DNA of 64,000 nt from JALOLG01 sp963776935. GTDB taxonomy: Bacteria; Actinomycetota; Acidimicrobiia; Acidimicrobiales; Ilumatobacteraceae. The translations under genes and the position numbers were made by a program. Positions 8,878 to 17,805 of this stretch are shown here, piece after piece. Below the pieces are notes generated by a model that saw only the letters and a list, made by a program, of their open reading frames with translations, ran no database searches and was not told the DNA's origin. Each line of letters opens with the position of its first letter. Position 1 is the first letter of the stretch. The DNA is taken from assembly GCA_963776935.1 (NCBI GenBank), contig CAVZOP010000015.1:372001-436000 (forward strand). The letters are read 5' to 3'.

Positions 8878-8914
8878 TCCCACAATCAGGTCGGCCTCAA
8901 CCGCTGGCACGGTA

Positions 8915-9952
8915 TTACGAGTGGTCGCTGCTCCCGACCACGAGGCGACGTCGGACCGGGAAGAGGTCGAGGCCGGTTCTGGCACGGATGATGCCCCAGA
9001 CCCCCTTCTGCAGCACGAGTGCGACCACGATCGCGATCACGCCGAGCGTGATCGTGTACCACGTGACCTGGTTCTTGAACTGCTCGCGGAACAGGTAGTA
9101 GAGCACCGCCCCGATCACCGGGCCTTCGATCGTGCCGATGCCGCCGATCACGACGATGAAGATGATCGGCGCCGTCCACTGCACCACGCTGAACGCCGAA
9201 CCGATTCCGGTCGGTTGGACCCTGATCTGGCCGAGGTAGAACGTCGCACCCGCCAGCGCCGTCCAGAACGCGGCGATCGTCCAGATCGCGAACCGGGTGC
9301 GGTACACGTTCGTCCCGAGCCCACACGCTCCCGCCTCGTTGTCGCGGATGGCCTGCATCCGCAGCCCGAGTCGGGAGCGCAGGACGAGGTAGCTCAGCAC
9401 GATGGCGCCGACGCCAGCGACGAAGGCGAACCAGTACGTGACCTCGTAGCGGGTCGCGTTGTCATACTCCGTCACGTTGATCGTGGCGCCACTGCCACCA
9501 CCCACGCTGGTGTTGTTGATCACGACCAGGCTGCACACCTCGGCGAGGACCCACGTGCCGATCGCGAAGTAGCTCCCGCGCAACCGGAACACGATCAGCC
9601 CCATCGGGATCGACACGATCATCGCCGCGACGGCCGAGATCACCACGGAGAGATAGAGGTTGAACCCCTGGTTGTTGACGAACACGATCATGCCGTAGGC
9701 GCCGAGACCGACGAAGGCCTGCTGACCGACGGACACGACTCCTGCGAAGCCGGCCAGCAGGTTCCACATCTGGGCGAGCGCGATCAGCGTCAGCAGCTCG
9801 ATCATCTTGACCTCTGTCGACGACTCGGCGAACGTCGGCAGCAGCGCCAGGACGACGACCGCCACGAGGGCGACGACGCCGAAGATCCGGCTCGCCGTGG
9901 TGGAACGGCGGACCACGAACGCGGGAGTCGACACTTCACTCGGCGCGCTCAC
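8915..9952 (-). CDS. livM: Branched-chain-type ABC transporter permease (LivM family)
   Basis: A 345-residue inner-membrane permease with about ten hydrophobic helices, starting at GTG 9952 (VSAPSEVSTPAFVV), which overlaps the livH stop as GTGA. Family signatures include LTLIALAQMWNLLAGFAGVVSVGQQAFVGLGAY and the cytoplasmic coupling loop RSRLGLRMQAIRDNEAGACGLG. The HAAT (branched-chain amino acid) family also imports urea, amides and aromatic acids. With an aromatic-catabolism operon divergently encoded beyond the GntR gene, an aromatic substrate is plausible. Confidence 0.92.
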   Translation of the reverse strand: MSAPSEVSTPAFVVRRSTTASRIFGVVALVAVVVLALLPTFAESSTEVKMIELLTLIALAQMWNLLAGFAGVVSVGQQAFVGLGAYGMIVFVNNQGFNLYLSVVISAVAAMIVSIPMGLIVFRLRGSYFAIGTWVLAEVCSLVVINNTSVGGGSGATINVTEYDNATRYEVTYWFAFVAGVGAIVLSYLVLRSRLGLRMQAIRDNEAGACGLGTNVYRTRFAIWTIAAFWTALAGATFYLGQIRVQPTGIGSAFSVVQWTAPIIFIVVIGGIGTIEGPVIGAVLYYLFREQFKNQVTWYTITLGVIAIVVALVLQKGVWGIIRARTGLDLFPVRRRLVVGSSDHS

Positions 9953-10816
9953 GCCTGGACCTTCCCGAACATCCCCGTCGGGCGGGTGGCGAGCACGGCG
10001 AGGAACACGGCGTGTCCCGTCAGCTCTCCCCATTGGGAGTTGTACTCGCGGCCGAGGGCCTGGGCGACGCCAAGCGTGATCCCACCGGCGAGCGTGCCCC
10101 ACAACGAGCCGAGACCACCGATGATCACCGCCTCGAACGCGTAGATCAGACGGCTGGGGCCGATGAACGGATCGAACGAGGTCTGGGCGCCCATCATCAC
10201 GCCTGCCAGGGCGACGGTGAGAACGGCGATGCCGAGGGCGACGCCGTACACGCGGCGGTTGTCGATGCCCATCAGGCGGGCGGCCTCTGGATCGTCGGAG
10301 GTCGCCCGGAACGCGCGGCCCAGCTTCGTCCGCTTGAGGAACAGGGCCAGCGCAGCGAGCACGCCGACGCCGCAGAGGAACGTGATGAGTGGCAGCCATC
10401 CGATCGAGATCTGGTCGTTGATCGTGATCGAGCTGGTCTCGAGCTCGCCGACGTAGAGACCTTGCGTGTCGGCCGTGTACTTCTCGAGCAGCGCGTTCTG
10501 GATCACGATCGACAGACCGAACGTAGCGACGATCGCGAACGCCGGGTCGACCCCGACGACACGGTCGAACACGAGCCGCTGGAGGATCACCCCGACCACG
10601 AACACGCCGGGCAGCACGATGAAGAGCGTCGCCAACGGGTTGATGTCGAGCGTGGTCGACGTCGACAAGGCGACGTAGGCCGCGAGGACCGCCAAGTCGC
10701 CATGGGCGAGGTTGACGAGCCGCATCACGCCGAAGCCGAGCGACAGACCCGTGGCGAACAAGCGCGTAGAGCCCCCCGATGAGGATGCCCTGCACGATCG
10801 CGTTGACCCAGGTCAT
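9949..10816 (-). CDS. livH: Branched-chain-type ABC transporter permease (LivH family, frameshifted)
   Basis: Starts at ATG 10816 (MTWVNAIVQGILIGGLYAL), overlapping the livF stop as ATGA. The frame slips near 10758. The rest (FATGLSLGFGVMRLVNLAHGDLAVLAAYVAL onward) runs in the next frame to TGA at 9949. About 288 residues when corrected, normal for LivH, with the typical NLAHGD motif and the coupling loop RTKLGRAFRATSDDPEAARLMGID. One extra base explains the break. It forms the translocation pore with LivM. Confidence 0.9.
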
Positions 10817-11535
10817 GTGTCATCCGGTGTGGTGGAGGCGAGCCCGAAGTAGGCCTCGGTGATGGCTTCCTTGGCGAGCGAGGCGGGCGTGCCCGTCAAC
10901 GAGATCCGACCCTCGAGCAGGCAGTAGACACGATCAGCCACCTTCAGTGCCTGGTTCACGTCCTGCTCGACGATGAGGATGGTGGTGCCTTGCGCCTTGA
11001 TGACCGGTACGGCCTCGTACACCTGCTTGACGACGACTGGCGCCAGCCCGAGCGAGACCTCGTCGAGCAGCAGCAGTTGCGGGTTGGCCATCAACGCCCG
11101 ACCGATCGCGAGCGTCTGCTGCTCGCCACCCGACAACCGGGCGGCCGATCGATGGGCGAGGTTGGCGAGCAGCGGGAACGCTTCCATGACCCGCTGTTTC
11201 GTCCACGGGCCCTTGCGACGGATGTGGGCACCGATGAGCAGGTTCTCCTCGACGCTGAGCGACGGGAAGATGCGGCGCCCCTCCGGGACCAGCGAGATGC
11301 CGTTGGCGACGCGCCGGTTGGCGGGGATCCCGGCGAGCGACTCGCCGGCATAGCGGATCTCGCCGGCCATCGGCTCGAGCATCCCGGCGATCGACTTCAG
11401 CAACGTCGACTTGCCGGCTCCGTTGGCGCCGATCATCGACACCGTCTCGGCCTCGTCGACGTGCAGGTCGATGCCGAACAGCGCCTGGAAGTCGCCGTAG
11501 CCGGCGTCGAGGTGGTCGATGTCGAGCAGGCTCAT
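10813..11535 (-). CDS. livF: Branched-chain-type ABC transporter ATP-binding protein (LivF)
   Basis: A 240-residue ATPase with Walker A GANGAGKST, signature LSGGEQQ, Walker B LLLLDEVSLGLAP and the LivF-type ending (VEQDVNQALKVADRVYCLLEGRISLTG). It energises uptake through LivHM together with LivG. Its stop overlaps the livH start (ATGA), and livG lies 33 nt upstream, so translation of the operon is tightly coupled. Confidence 0.95.
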   Translation of the reverse strand: MSLLDIDHLDAGYGDFQALFGIDLHVDEAETVSMIGANGAGKSTLLKSIAGMLEPMAGEIRYAGESLAGIPANRRVANGISLVPEGRRIFPSLSVEENLLIGAHIRRKGPWTKQRVMEAFPLLANLAHRSAARLSGGEQQTLAIGRALMANPQLLLLDEVSLGLAPVVVKQVYEAVPVIKAQGTTILIVEQDVNQALKVADRVYCLLEGRISLTGTPASLAKEAITEAYFGLASTTPDDT

Positions 11536-11568
11536 ACGACGCTCATCGCGATCGCTCGCTTCGCTCGA

Positions 11569-12315
11569 TCATGCAACTTCGATGTCCTCGCCGAGGTACA
11601 CCGACCGCACCTCGTCGGACGCCATCACGGCCGCCGGCGGCCCCTCGATCAGCTTGCGCCCGAAGTCCATCGCGATCATCCGGTCGACGACGCGCAGCAG
11701 GGCGTGGACGATGTGCTCGATCCACACCACTGCGACACCCGTCTCGCGGAGGTCGCGGATCGTGGCGACCAGCGCCAGCACCTCGGCCTCGGTCAGGCCG
11801 CCGGCGATCTCGTCGAGGAGCAACAGCCGTGGCCCGGTCGCCAGCGCGCGTGCCAGTTCGAGGCGCTTGCGTTCGAGCAGCGTCAGCGCGCCGGCCGGGG
11901 TGTCGGCGCGGCTCAACATGCCGACCCGGTCGAGCGCCTCGACGGCGGTCGCCTCGACCACGCTCGCCGTGGACGACCGCCGCGCCCGCCCCGATCCGAA
12001 CGTCGATCCGACGAGCACGTTCTCGAAGACGGTGAGTCCCTCGAACGGACGTGGGATCTGCGACGTGCGTCCGATGCCCATGTGGCAGCGGACGTGTGCC
12101 GGGCGGCGCGTCACGTCGACCCCGTCGAGCACCACTGTGCCGGAGTCGGCCCGCAGGTCACCGGCAATCAGGTTGAGCAGCGTGGTCTTGCCGGCGCCGT
12201 TGGGCCCGACGATCCCGACCGCGTCGCCTTCGGCGACCTCGAATGACAGACGGTCGACGACCGTGAGGCCGCCGAACCGTTTGGACAGTAGGTCGACCGA
12301 GAGCAGGGCCGCCAC
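11569..12315 (-). CDS. livG: Branched-chain-type ABC transporter ATP-binding protein (LivG)
   Basis: A 248-residue ATPase starting MAALLSVDLLSKRFGGLTVVD. It has Walker A GPNGAGKTT and Walker B LLLLDEIAGGLTEAEV. The LivG-specific GIGRTSQIPRPFEGLTVFENV segment replaces the usual Q-loop spacing. The signature is short and divergent (GALTLLERKRLELARAL), as is common in LivG. It lies 12 nt downstream of the substrate-binding protein gene. Confidence 0.94.
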   Translation of the reverse strand: MAALLSVDLLSKRFGGLTVVDRLSFEVAEGDAVGIVGPNGAGKTTLLNLIAGDLRADSGTVVLDGVDVTRRPAHVRCHMGIGRTSQIPRPFEGLTVFENVLVGSTFGSGRARRSSTASVVEATAVEALDRVGMLSRADTPAGALTLLERKRLELARALATGPRLLLLDEIAGGLTEAEVLALVATIRDLRETGVAVVWIEHIVHALLRVVDRMIAMDFGRKLIEGPPAAVMASDEVRSVYLGEDIEVA

Positions 12316-12327
12316 GGCAGCCGCTGG

Positions 12328-13818
12328 TCAGGCCTCGAGCGGCACCATCGTGCCACCCACGGGGATCTCCGGCGCCTGCGTGTTGTTGACCACGAGCAGC
12401 TCGAACGGGAACGGCGCGCCGGAGTCTTGCTGCTGCCACTGGCCGCCGACGAGCGGGGTCGGGCTGACGTTCTTCGGCAGACCCTCGCGGGCGAACGTGA
12501 CGGGGCCGACGATCGTGTCGAGGTTGGTCGCCGCAATCGCGTCGATCAACGCCTGCTTGTCGGTGCTGCCGGCCCGGGCGACGCTGTCGAGGCACACCTC
12601 GAGCAGGGCGTGGACGAACCCGACGAACTGCGTCCACTGCTTGCCGGTCGCCTCCGTGTACTCGTCGGCCAAGGCCTGCGCGTCGACACCGGTGAGCGAG
12701 CTCGCGAAGGGGTGGGTGGGGGTCCACCACACCTCGGAAGCGAGACCGTTGCCACTGTCGCCGAGGGCCTCGACGGCCGACGAGAACAGCACCGCCTTGG
12801 CCATCGTGACGACCTTGGGGTTGAAGTCCTGCTGCTTGGCCTGGGTCCAGAACGTGGCGAAGTCGGGCGGGATCGGGATGCCGCACACGATCTCGACGCC
12901 CTCGTCCTTGAACTGGCCGATGACGCTCGAGAAGTCGGCGTTGCCGGTCTGGAACCGACCGGGGTCGACGAGCGTGAAACCGCCGGCCTCGACACCGGCC
13001 GGGAAGCCGGTCGCCGGATCGGCGAGGGCGTTGCCGTCGGGGTCGTTGGGGCACAGCAACCCGACGACCTTGTTGGTCTCGATCGAGTTCCACATGTCGA
13101 CGAACACACCGACGAGCTGCTCGGCGCCCCAGAAGAAGTGGTAGGTCCAGTCGAACCCGGCGGCCGGATCGCCACCGCGTCCGAAGAAGTACGGCTGCCA
13201 CGGCGCCAGGGTCGACAGGCACGGCACGCCGTTGGCCTCGCACTGGTCGGCGACCGGGTTGATCATCTCCGGCGTCGCGATCGCGATCATCATGTCGACA
13301 CCGTCGTCGAGGATCAGCGAGCCGGCCTGCGATGCGGCGGTGTCGGAGTTCGACTGGACGTCCTTGACGATGAACTCGACCGCGTACGACTGATCGCCGA
13401 GCATGATGCCGTCGGCGACGAGGGCCTCGATGCCGGCCATGATGAACTCGTTGGCCTCGCCGAACCCGGCGAGCGGGCCGGTGAGTGGGGCCGTGAAACC
13501 GATCTTGATCGTGCCGTCACCGCCACCGCCGCCGAACTGGGCCGCGTTGGCCGCGCCGGATGGCGCCGTGGTGCCGCCGGTCGTGTCGCCGGTCGTGGCG
13601 CCGGTGGTGCCGGGAGGAGCGGTCGCCCCCGAGGTGTCGGCCGGCGTGGTGTCGCCGCCCGTCGTGTCGCCGGGGGTGGTGTCGGCCGCGCCGCCGTCAT
13701 CGTCATCGCCGCCGCAGGCCGCCAGGAACGCCGCTGCCGCAGCCGAGCTCCCGAAGACGAACAGGCGACGCCGGCTCATCAGCCACTCGTTCAGCCACTT
13801 CTCGTTGGATTCGCTCAT
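12328..13818 (-). CDS. Tat-exported lipoprotein, periplasmic-binding component of the Liv-type transporter
   Basis: A 496-residue substrate-binding protein. The N-terminus carries a twin-arginine stretch (MSRRRLFVFG), a hydrophobic segment and the lipobox LAAC, so it is probably a Tat-exported lipoprotein. Then follow an acidic DDDD and a Thr/Pro/Gly-rich linker (about residues 40-90, PGDTTGGDTTPADTS) and a type I periplasmic-binding fold beginning TIKIGFTAPLTGPLAGFGEA. ATG 13818 has AGGGGG six bases upstream. It is the specificity subunit of the importer; the ligand is unknown but likely the substrate of the divergent aromatic operon. Confidence 0.92.
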   Translation of the reverse strand: MSESNEKWLNEWLMSRRRLFVFGSSAAAAAFLAACGGDDDDGGAADTTPGDTTGGDTTPADTSGATAPPGTTGATTGDTTGGTTAPSGAANAAQFGGGGGDGTIKIGFTAPLTGPLAGFGEANEFIMAGIEALVADGIMLGDQSYAVEFIVKDVQSNSDTAASQAGSLILDDGVDMMIAIATPEMINPVADQCEANGVPCLSTLAPWQPYFFGRGGDPAAGFDWTYHFFWGAEQLVGVFVDMWNSIETNKVVGLLCPNDPDGNALADPATGFPAGVEAGGFTLVDPGRFQTGNADFSSVIGQFKDEGVEIVCGIPIPPDFATFWTQAKQQDFNPKVVTMAKAVLFSSAVEALGDSGNGLASEVWWTPTHPFASSLTGVDAQALADEYTEATGKQWTQFVGFVHALLEVCLDSVARAGSTDKQALIDAIAATNLDTIVGPVTFAREGLPKNVSPTPLVGGQWQQQDSGAPFPFELLVVNNTQAPEIPVGGTMVPLEA

Positions 13819-13833
13819 CGGTGCCCCCTGTTT

Positions 13834-13857
13834 GATCGATGGTGTGATCGATGGTGT
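13834..13857. repeat. Two tandem 12-bp units upstream of the binding-protein gene
   Basis: GATCGATGGTGT at 13834-13845 is repeated exactly at 13846-13857, followed by a degenerate third copy (TTCGATGG). It lies in the leader of the ABC operon. Confidence 0.8.
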
Positions 13858-13911
13858 TTCGATGGATCGTTCGACGGTGCGTCGCGGCGCATCCTCGATG
13901 TGTTTGCGATG

Positions 13912-14658
13912 TCAATCTTTGCCCGGTGGTGTCTGTTCTAGCGCATCTGCGCCGTTGCTACGGGACTCGCTCCCGCCGAGCCCGATCAACAGGTCGGCGG
14001 TGCGGCGCAGGTGCGTCGTGAGCGCCGCGACGGCGCGGTCGGCGTCGCGCGAGAGGACGGCTTCGGCGATCGCGCCGTGCTCGCCGGGGATGTCGCGGTG
14101 CTGGTCGTGGCCGAGCCGGCCCGACCACGACCGGTAGAGCTCGGCCGCGTCGCGCAACGACGAGGCCATCGTGCGCAGGCGGACGTTCGGGCATCCGGCG
14201 ATCAACGCGTTGTGGAAGCGGGCATGGGCGGCGCGCCACTCGTCGCTCAGCGCTCCCGAATCGTCGCCTTCATCCGTGTCTCCATCGGGCACGGGCGCCA
14301 TCGGTGTCCGTTCGAGCGTGTGATGGGCGGCGACGATCGCCGACTCCCACTCGAGGTCACCGGCGGCGATCGAGAGACGCAGCACGAGACCCTCGAGCTC
14401 GCACCGCGCCGTCGTCAGGTCGTCGAGATCGGTGATCGACAACGGCACCACGCGAAAGCCGTGTTGCGGCTCGGCCTGCACGAGTCCCTGCTCGACGAGC
14501 CGGGTGAGCCCTTCCCTGATGACGCTGGTGCTGCCGCCGTAGCGGGCCACGAGCTCGGCGAACGGGAGCTTGGCCCCGGGCGTGAGGTGGCCGGCGAGGA
14601 TGTCGGACCGGATGCGCGCGTACACCTGCTCGGTTCGAGTGGGCGCAGCGGTCGCCAT
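13912..14658 (-). CDS. GntR-family regulator with FCD ligand domain
   Basis: A 248-residue regulator starting MATAAPTRTEQVYARIRSDIL at 14658. Residues 10-75 form the winged helix-turn-helix typical of GntR (GAKLPFAELVARYGGSTSVIREGLTRLVEQGLV). The C-terminal all-helical FCD domain has conserved Arg/His positions (RCELEGLVLRLSI, HARFHNALIAGC, EHGAIAEAVLSRD) that bind a metal and carboxylate effectors. It lies between the ABC importer and the divergent ring-cleavage operon and probably controls both. Acidic aromatic intermediates are common effectors in this family. Confidence 0.92.
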   Translation of the reverse strand: MATAAPTRTEQVYARIRSDILAGHLTPGAKLPFAELVARYGGSTSVIREGLTRLVEQGLVQAEPQHGFRVVPLSITDLDDLTTARCELEGLVLRLSIAAGDLEWESAIVAAHHTLERTPMAPVPDGDTDEGDDSGALSDEWRAAHARFHNALIAGCPNVRLRTMASSLRDAAELYRSWSGRLGHDQHRDIPGEHGAIAEAVLSRDADRAVAALTTHLRRTADLLIGLGGSESRSNGADALEQTPPGKD

Positions 14659-14772
14659 GGCCGCGATCCTAGAACGTTTCGCAACAACGGTGCAATATCG
14701 AAATCTTGTTGACATGCCGATTCTGTGGTGGCAGTCTGTGGATTCCGTCGAACACTGCCAGAGGAGGGCTCC
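14659..14772. promoter_or_regulatory. Divergent promoter region, GntR gene / ring-cleavage operon
   Basis: Rightward: TTGACA at 14709-14714 with a weak -10 (CAGTCT) 17 bp later and GAGGAGG before the ATG at 14773. Leftward: on the reverse strand TTGCAC, 18 bp, TAGGAT lies just upstream of the GntR start. This AT-richer 110 bp is the likely site of GntR control. The promoter calls are by eye. Confidence 0.45.
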
Positions 14773-15693
14773 ATGGCGTTGCACGGACTCGGATCGATGA
14801 CGCTCGGCGTGCCGCGAGTCGACGAGGCCCGCCACTTCTATCGCGAGTTCGGGCTGGCCGAACTGGCGCCCGGCACCTTCGCCACCCGCGACGGCGGAGA
14901 GCAACTCCACGTCGTCGAGCGACCGGTGCGGCAACTGGTCGACGTGACGCTGGCGGCCGACGATGCCGACGACCTGGCCCGCATCGCCAGTGCCGCCGCC
15001 GCCCACGACCTCGACGTCACCCATCACGACGACGGCAGCATCTCGGTGCTCGAGCCGGTGGTCGGCATCCGCGTCCGGGCCGCGGTGCGCGATCGGATCA
15101 CGCAGGCCGCGCACGACACACCGCCGATGAACGGTCCGGGCAACACGGTGCGTGACGGCGATCGGGCGCCGGCGATCTTCATCGAGGGCCCGGCCGCGCC
15201 GCGCCGGCTCGGGCACGTGCTGTGGGGCACGCCCGACATCGCGGCGAGCAAGCGCTTCCTCGTCGACGTGCTCGGTTTCCGCCTGAGCGACGAGTCGGCC
15301 GGCATCATCGCCTTCCTCCGGTGTTCGCCCGACCATCACAACGTCGGGCTGATCAGCTCGCCGGTGCCGTTCTTCCACCACTCGTCCTGGCAGGTCGACG
15401 ACGTCGACGAGATCGGGCGCGGCGCACATCATCTGCTCACCGCCGACCCGACCCGCAGCGTGTGGGGGCTCGGGCGCCACTTCCTCGGCTCCAACCTGTT
15501 CTGGTACTTCCGCGACCCGGCCGGCAACTTCGCCGAGTACTTCGCCGATCTCGATCAGATCGGCGATGACGACGCCTGGATCGCACGTGACTGGGCCCCC
15601 GACAAGTCGTTGTACGCATGGGGCCCACCAGTCCCCCGCGACTTCGTCGAACCACCCGACCTCGCCGAGATCAAGGAGGCGTTGAACGCATGA
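14773..15693 (+). CDS. Extradiol ring-cleavage dioxygenase (VOC superfamily, type I)
   Basis: A 306-residue two-module VOC protein, preceded by a strong GAGGAGG site. The C-terminal module carries the 2-His-1-carboxylate iron site of type I extradiol dioxygenases: H148 (RLGHVLWGTPD), H202 or H203 (FFHHSSWQVDD) and E255 (GNFAEYFAD). Order and spacing resemble BphC-type 2,3-dihydroxybiphenyl dioxygenases (His146, His210, Glu260). It should cleave a catechol next to its hydroxyls. It overlaps the FAH-family hydrolase by four bases (ATGA), so ring opening and downstream C-C cleavage are translationally coupled. Confidence 0.88.
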   Translation: MALHGLGSMTLGVPRVDEARHFYREFGLAELAPGTFATRDGGEQLHVVERPVRQLVDVTLAADDADDLARIASAAAAHDLDVTHHDDGSISVLEPVVGIRVRAAVRDRITQAAHDTPPMNGPGNTVRDGDRAPAIFIEGPAAPRRLGHVLWGTPDIAASKRFLVDVLGFRLSDESAGIIAFLRCSPDHHNVGLISSPVPFFHHSSWQVDDVDEIGRGAHHLLTADPTRSVWGLGRHFLGSNLFWYFRDPAGNFAEYFADLDQIGDDDAWIARDWAPDKSLYAWGPPVPRDFVEPPDLAEIKEALNA

Positions 15694-16541
15694 AGGTCGC
15701 CCGCTTCACCGAGTCGGGCCGGACCCGGCTGGGCGTCGTCACCGGCGACCACGTCGCCGACGTCGGCAGCGCCGATCACAGCCTGCCGAACGACCTCGGC
15801 GAGCTCCTCGCGATCGGCGGGCTGTCGCGTGTCGCCGATCTCGCGTCGAACGCGCCGCTGATCGCACTCGCCGACGTGGTGCTCGAGGCGCCCATCGCCC
15901 TACCGCCGAGCTTCCTCGCCATCGGGCTCAACTACAGCGCCCACGTCGCCGAGTCGGGAATGCCGAAGCCCGACCGGCCGATCGTGTTCAACAAGCAGAT
16001 CACGTGTATCACCGGACCGTCCGGTCCGATCGAGGTGCCGACGGTCGCCCCCGACTGGGTCGACTACGAGGGCGAGCTCGGGGTGGTGATCGGGCAACGA
16101 TGCCGCGGCGTCAAGGCGGCCGATGCCGCCGACGTCGTGGCCGGGTACCTCGTCGTGAACGACGTCTCGGTGCGCGACTGGCAGCGCGCCACACCCACGA
16201 TGACGATGGGCAAGAGCTGGGACACCCACGGCCCGATCGGACCGTGGTTGGTGACCACCGACGAGATCACCGATCCGCACAACCTGCGGATCCGCACGTG
16301 GGTCGACGACGACCTCCGCCAGGACGCCTCGACGGCGCAGATGATCCACAACTGCTGGGAGCTGATCGAGCACATCACGACCGCCTTCACGTTGCTGCCC
16401 GGCACGATCATCGCCACCGGTACGCCGGCCGGCGTCGGGTTCGTCATGGACCCACCCCGCTGTTTGTCGCCCGGCTCGACGGTGCGGATCGAGATCGAAT
16501 CGATCGGCACGATCGAGAACCCCGTCATCGCTCAACCCTGA
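15690..16541 (+). CDS. Fumarylacetoacetate hydrolase family protein
   Basis: A 283-residue FAH-fold enzyme. The metal-binding acidic motif DYEGELGVVIG and the downstream YLVVNDVSVRDWQ, KSWDTHGPIGPWLVT and TGTPAGVGFVMDPP motifs are all present. Family members hydrolyse or isomerise 2-oxo/enol diacids made by ring cleavage (fumarylpyruvate, 2-hydroxyhepta-2,4-dienedioate and similar). Directly coupled to the extradiol dioxygenase, it most likely acts on that enzyme's product. The exact substrate cannot be set from sequence. Confidence 0.9.
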   Translation: MKVARFTESGRTRLGVVTGDHVADVGSADHSLPNDLGELLAIGGLSRVADLASNAPLIALADVVLEAPIALPPSFLAIGLNYSAHVAESGMPKPDRPIVFNKQITCITGPSGPIEVPTVAPDWVDYEGELGVVIGQRCRGVKAADAADVVAGYLVVNDVSVRDWQRATPTMTMGKSWDTHGPIGPWLVTTDEITDPHNLRIRTWVDDDLRQDASTAQMIHNCWELIEHITTAFTLLPGTIIATGTPAGVGFVMDPPRCLSPGSTVRIEIESIGTIENPVIAQP

Positions 16542-16551
16542 GGAGATCGCG

Positions 16552-17749
16552 ATGAGCACCACTGCAACCGAAACCACCACAATTCGGGATCAGGTCCTCG
16601 GCCGGATCCGCGAGCTGCGTCCGCTGTTCGAGGCCAACGCCGCCCGCACCGAGTCCGATCGCCGCGTCGTCGAGGAGAACATCACCGCGCTGCACGACGC
16701 CGGACGCGTTCCGCATCATGTTGCCCAAGCGCTACGGCGGGTTCGAGACCGACATCCGCACCAAGCTGGAGGTGAGCCGCGAAGTCGCGATGGGCTGTGG
16801 CTCGACGGCGTGGGTGACGGCGTTGATGAACGTGTGCGCGTTCTTCGTCTCGCTCGGCAACGAGCAACTGCAGGACGACGTGTGGGGATCCGATCCCGAT
16901 GCCCGGATCTCGGGCGTGTTCAACCCGACGGCCACGACCAAGCGCGTCGAGGGCGGGTACGTCGTCAACGGCGCGTGGAACTGGACGAGCGGCTGCTTGC
17001 ATTCGGACTGGGCGTTCCTCGGCGTCCCACTCGTCGACGAGGCCGGCGAGTTCGTGATGCCGGCGATGGCACTGATCCCGTACGCCGAGCTCGAGATCGA
17101 GGACACGTGGTTCACCACCGGGATGCGGGGGACGGCGAGCAACACCGTTCACGCCCGCGACGTGTTCGTGCCCGACCACCGGTTGATGTCCGTGCCCGGT
17201 CTGCTGACCCACCACTACGACACGCCGTTCAAGGACGAGGTGCTGTACCGCTCGGCCTTCATCCCGGTCGCCGCGTTGATCCTCGTCGGGCCGCTGCTCG
17301 GACTCGCGCAGGCGGCACTCGACTACGTGATCGAGAAGGGGCACAAGCGTGGCATCGCCTACACCGAGTACGAGGTGCAGCGCGATGCGCCGACGTTCCA
17401 ACTGGCGATCGCCAAGGCGGCGACGCTCGTCGACACGGCGCACCTGTTCGCCTACCGCGCCGCGGGTGACATCGACGACGCGGCACGTGCCGACCGCACG
17501 ATGACGTACGTCGAGCGGGCGCGGGTCCGGATGGACACCGGCCACGCCGCCGAGTCGGCCCGCGAAGCGATTCGGGTGCTGTGCTCGGCCCACGGGGCGT
17601 CGAGCTTCGCCGAATCGAGCCCGATGCAACGGTGGTGGCGCGATGCCGAGATCGCCAGCCGGCACGCCGTCGTGAGCCCCGAGATCAGCGCCCAGGTCTA
17701 TGGTCGGGCGATGATGGGGTTCACCGACGGGGTCACGTTCCTGGTGTGA
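16552..17749 (+). CDS. Flavin-dependent monooxygenase, oxygenase component (HsaA-like), frameshifted
   Basis: Acyl-CoA dehydrogenase-fold protein of the group D flavin monooxygenase kind (HsaA / 4-hydroxyphenylacetate hydroxylase C2). ATG 16552 follows GAGGAG. The N-terminus (IRELRPLFEANAARTESDRRVVEENITALHDAG) and the rest (MLPKRYGGFETD... to TDGVTFLV) are in different frames, with a slip near 16710 where AFRIMLPKRYGG is expected. Corrected length is about 398 residues. It uses reduced flavin from a separate reductase to hydroxylate phenols. No reductase is visible nearby. The product would feed the extradiol dioxygenase. Confidence 0.85.
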
Positions 17750-17805
17750 CGGCGACCCGTCGGCGCGTTCAGAACATGCCCGTACCGATCATCAAGGAGT
17801 CCCCG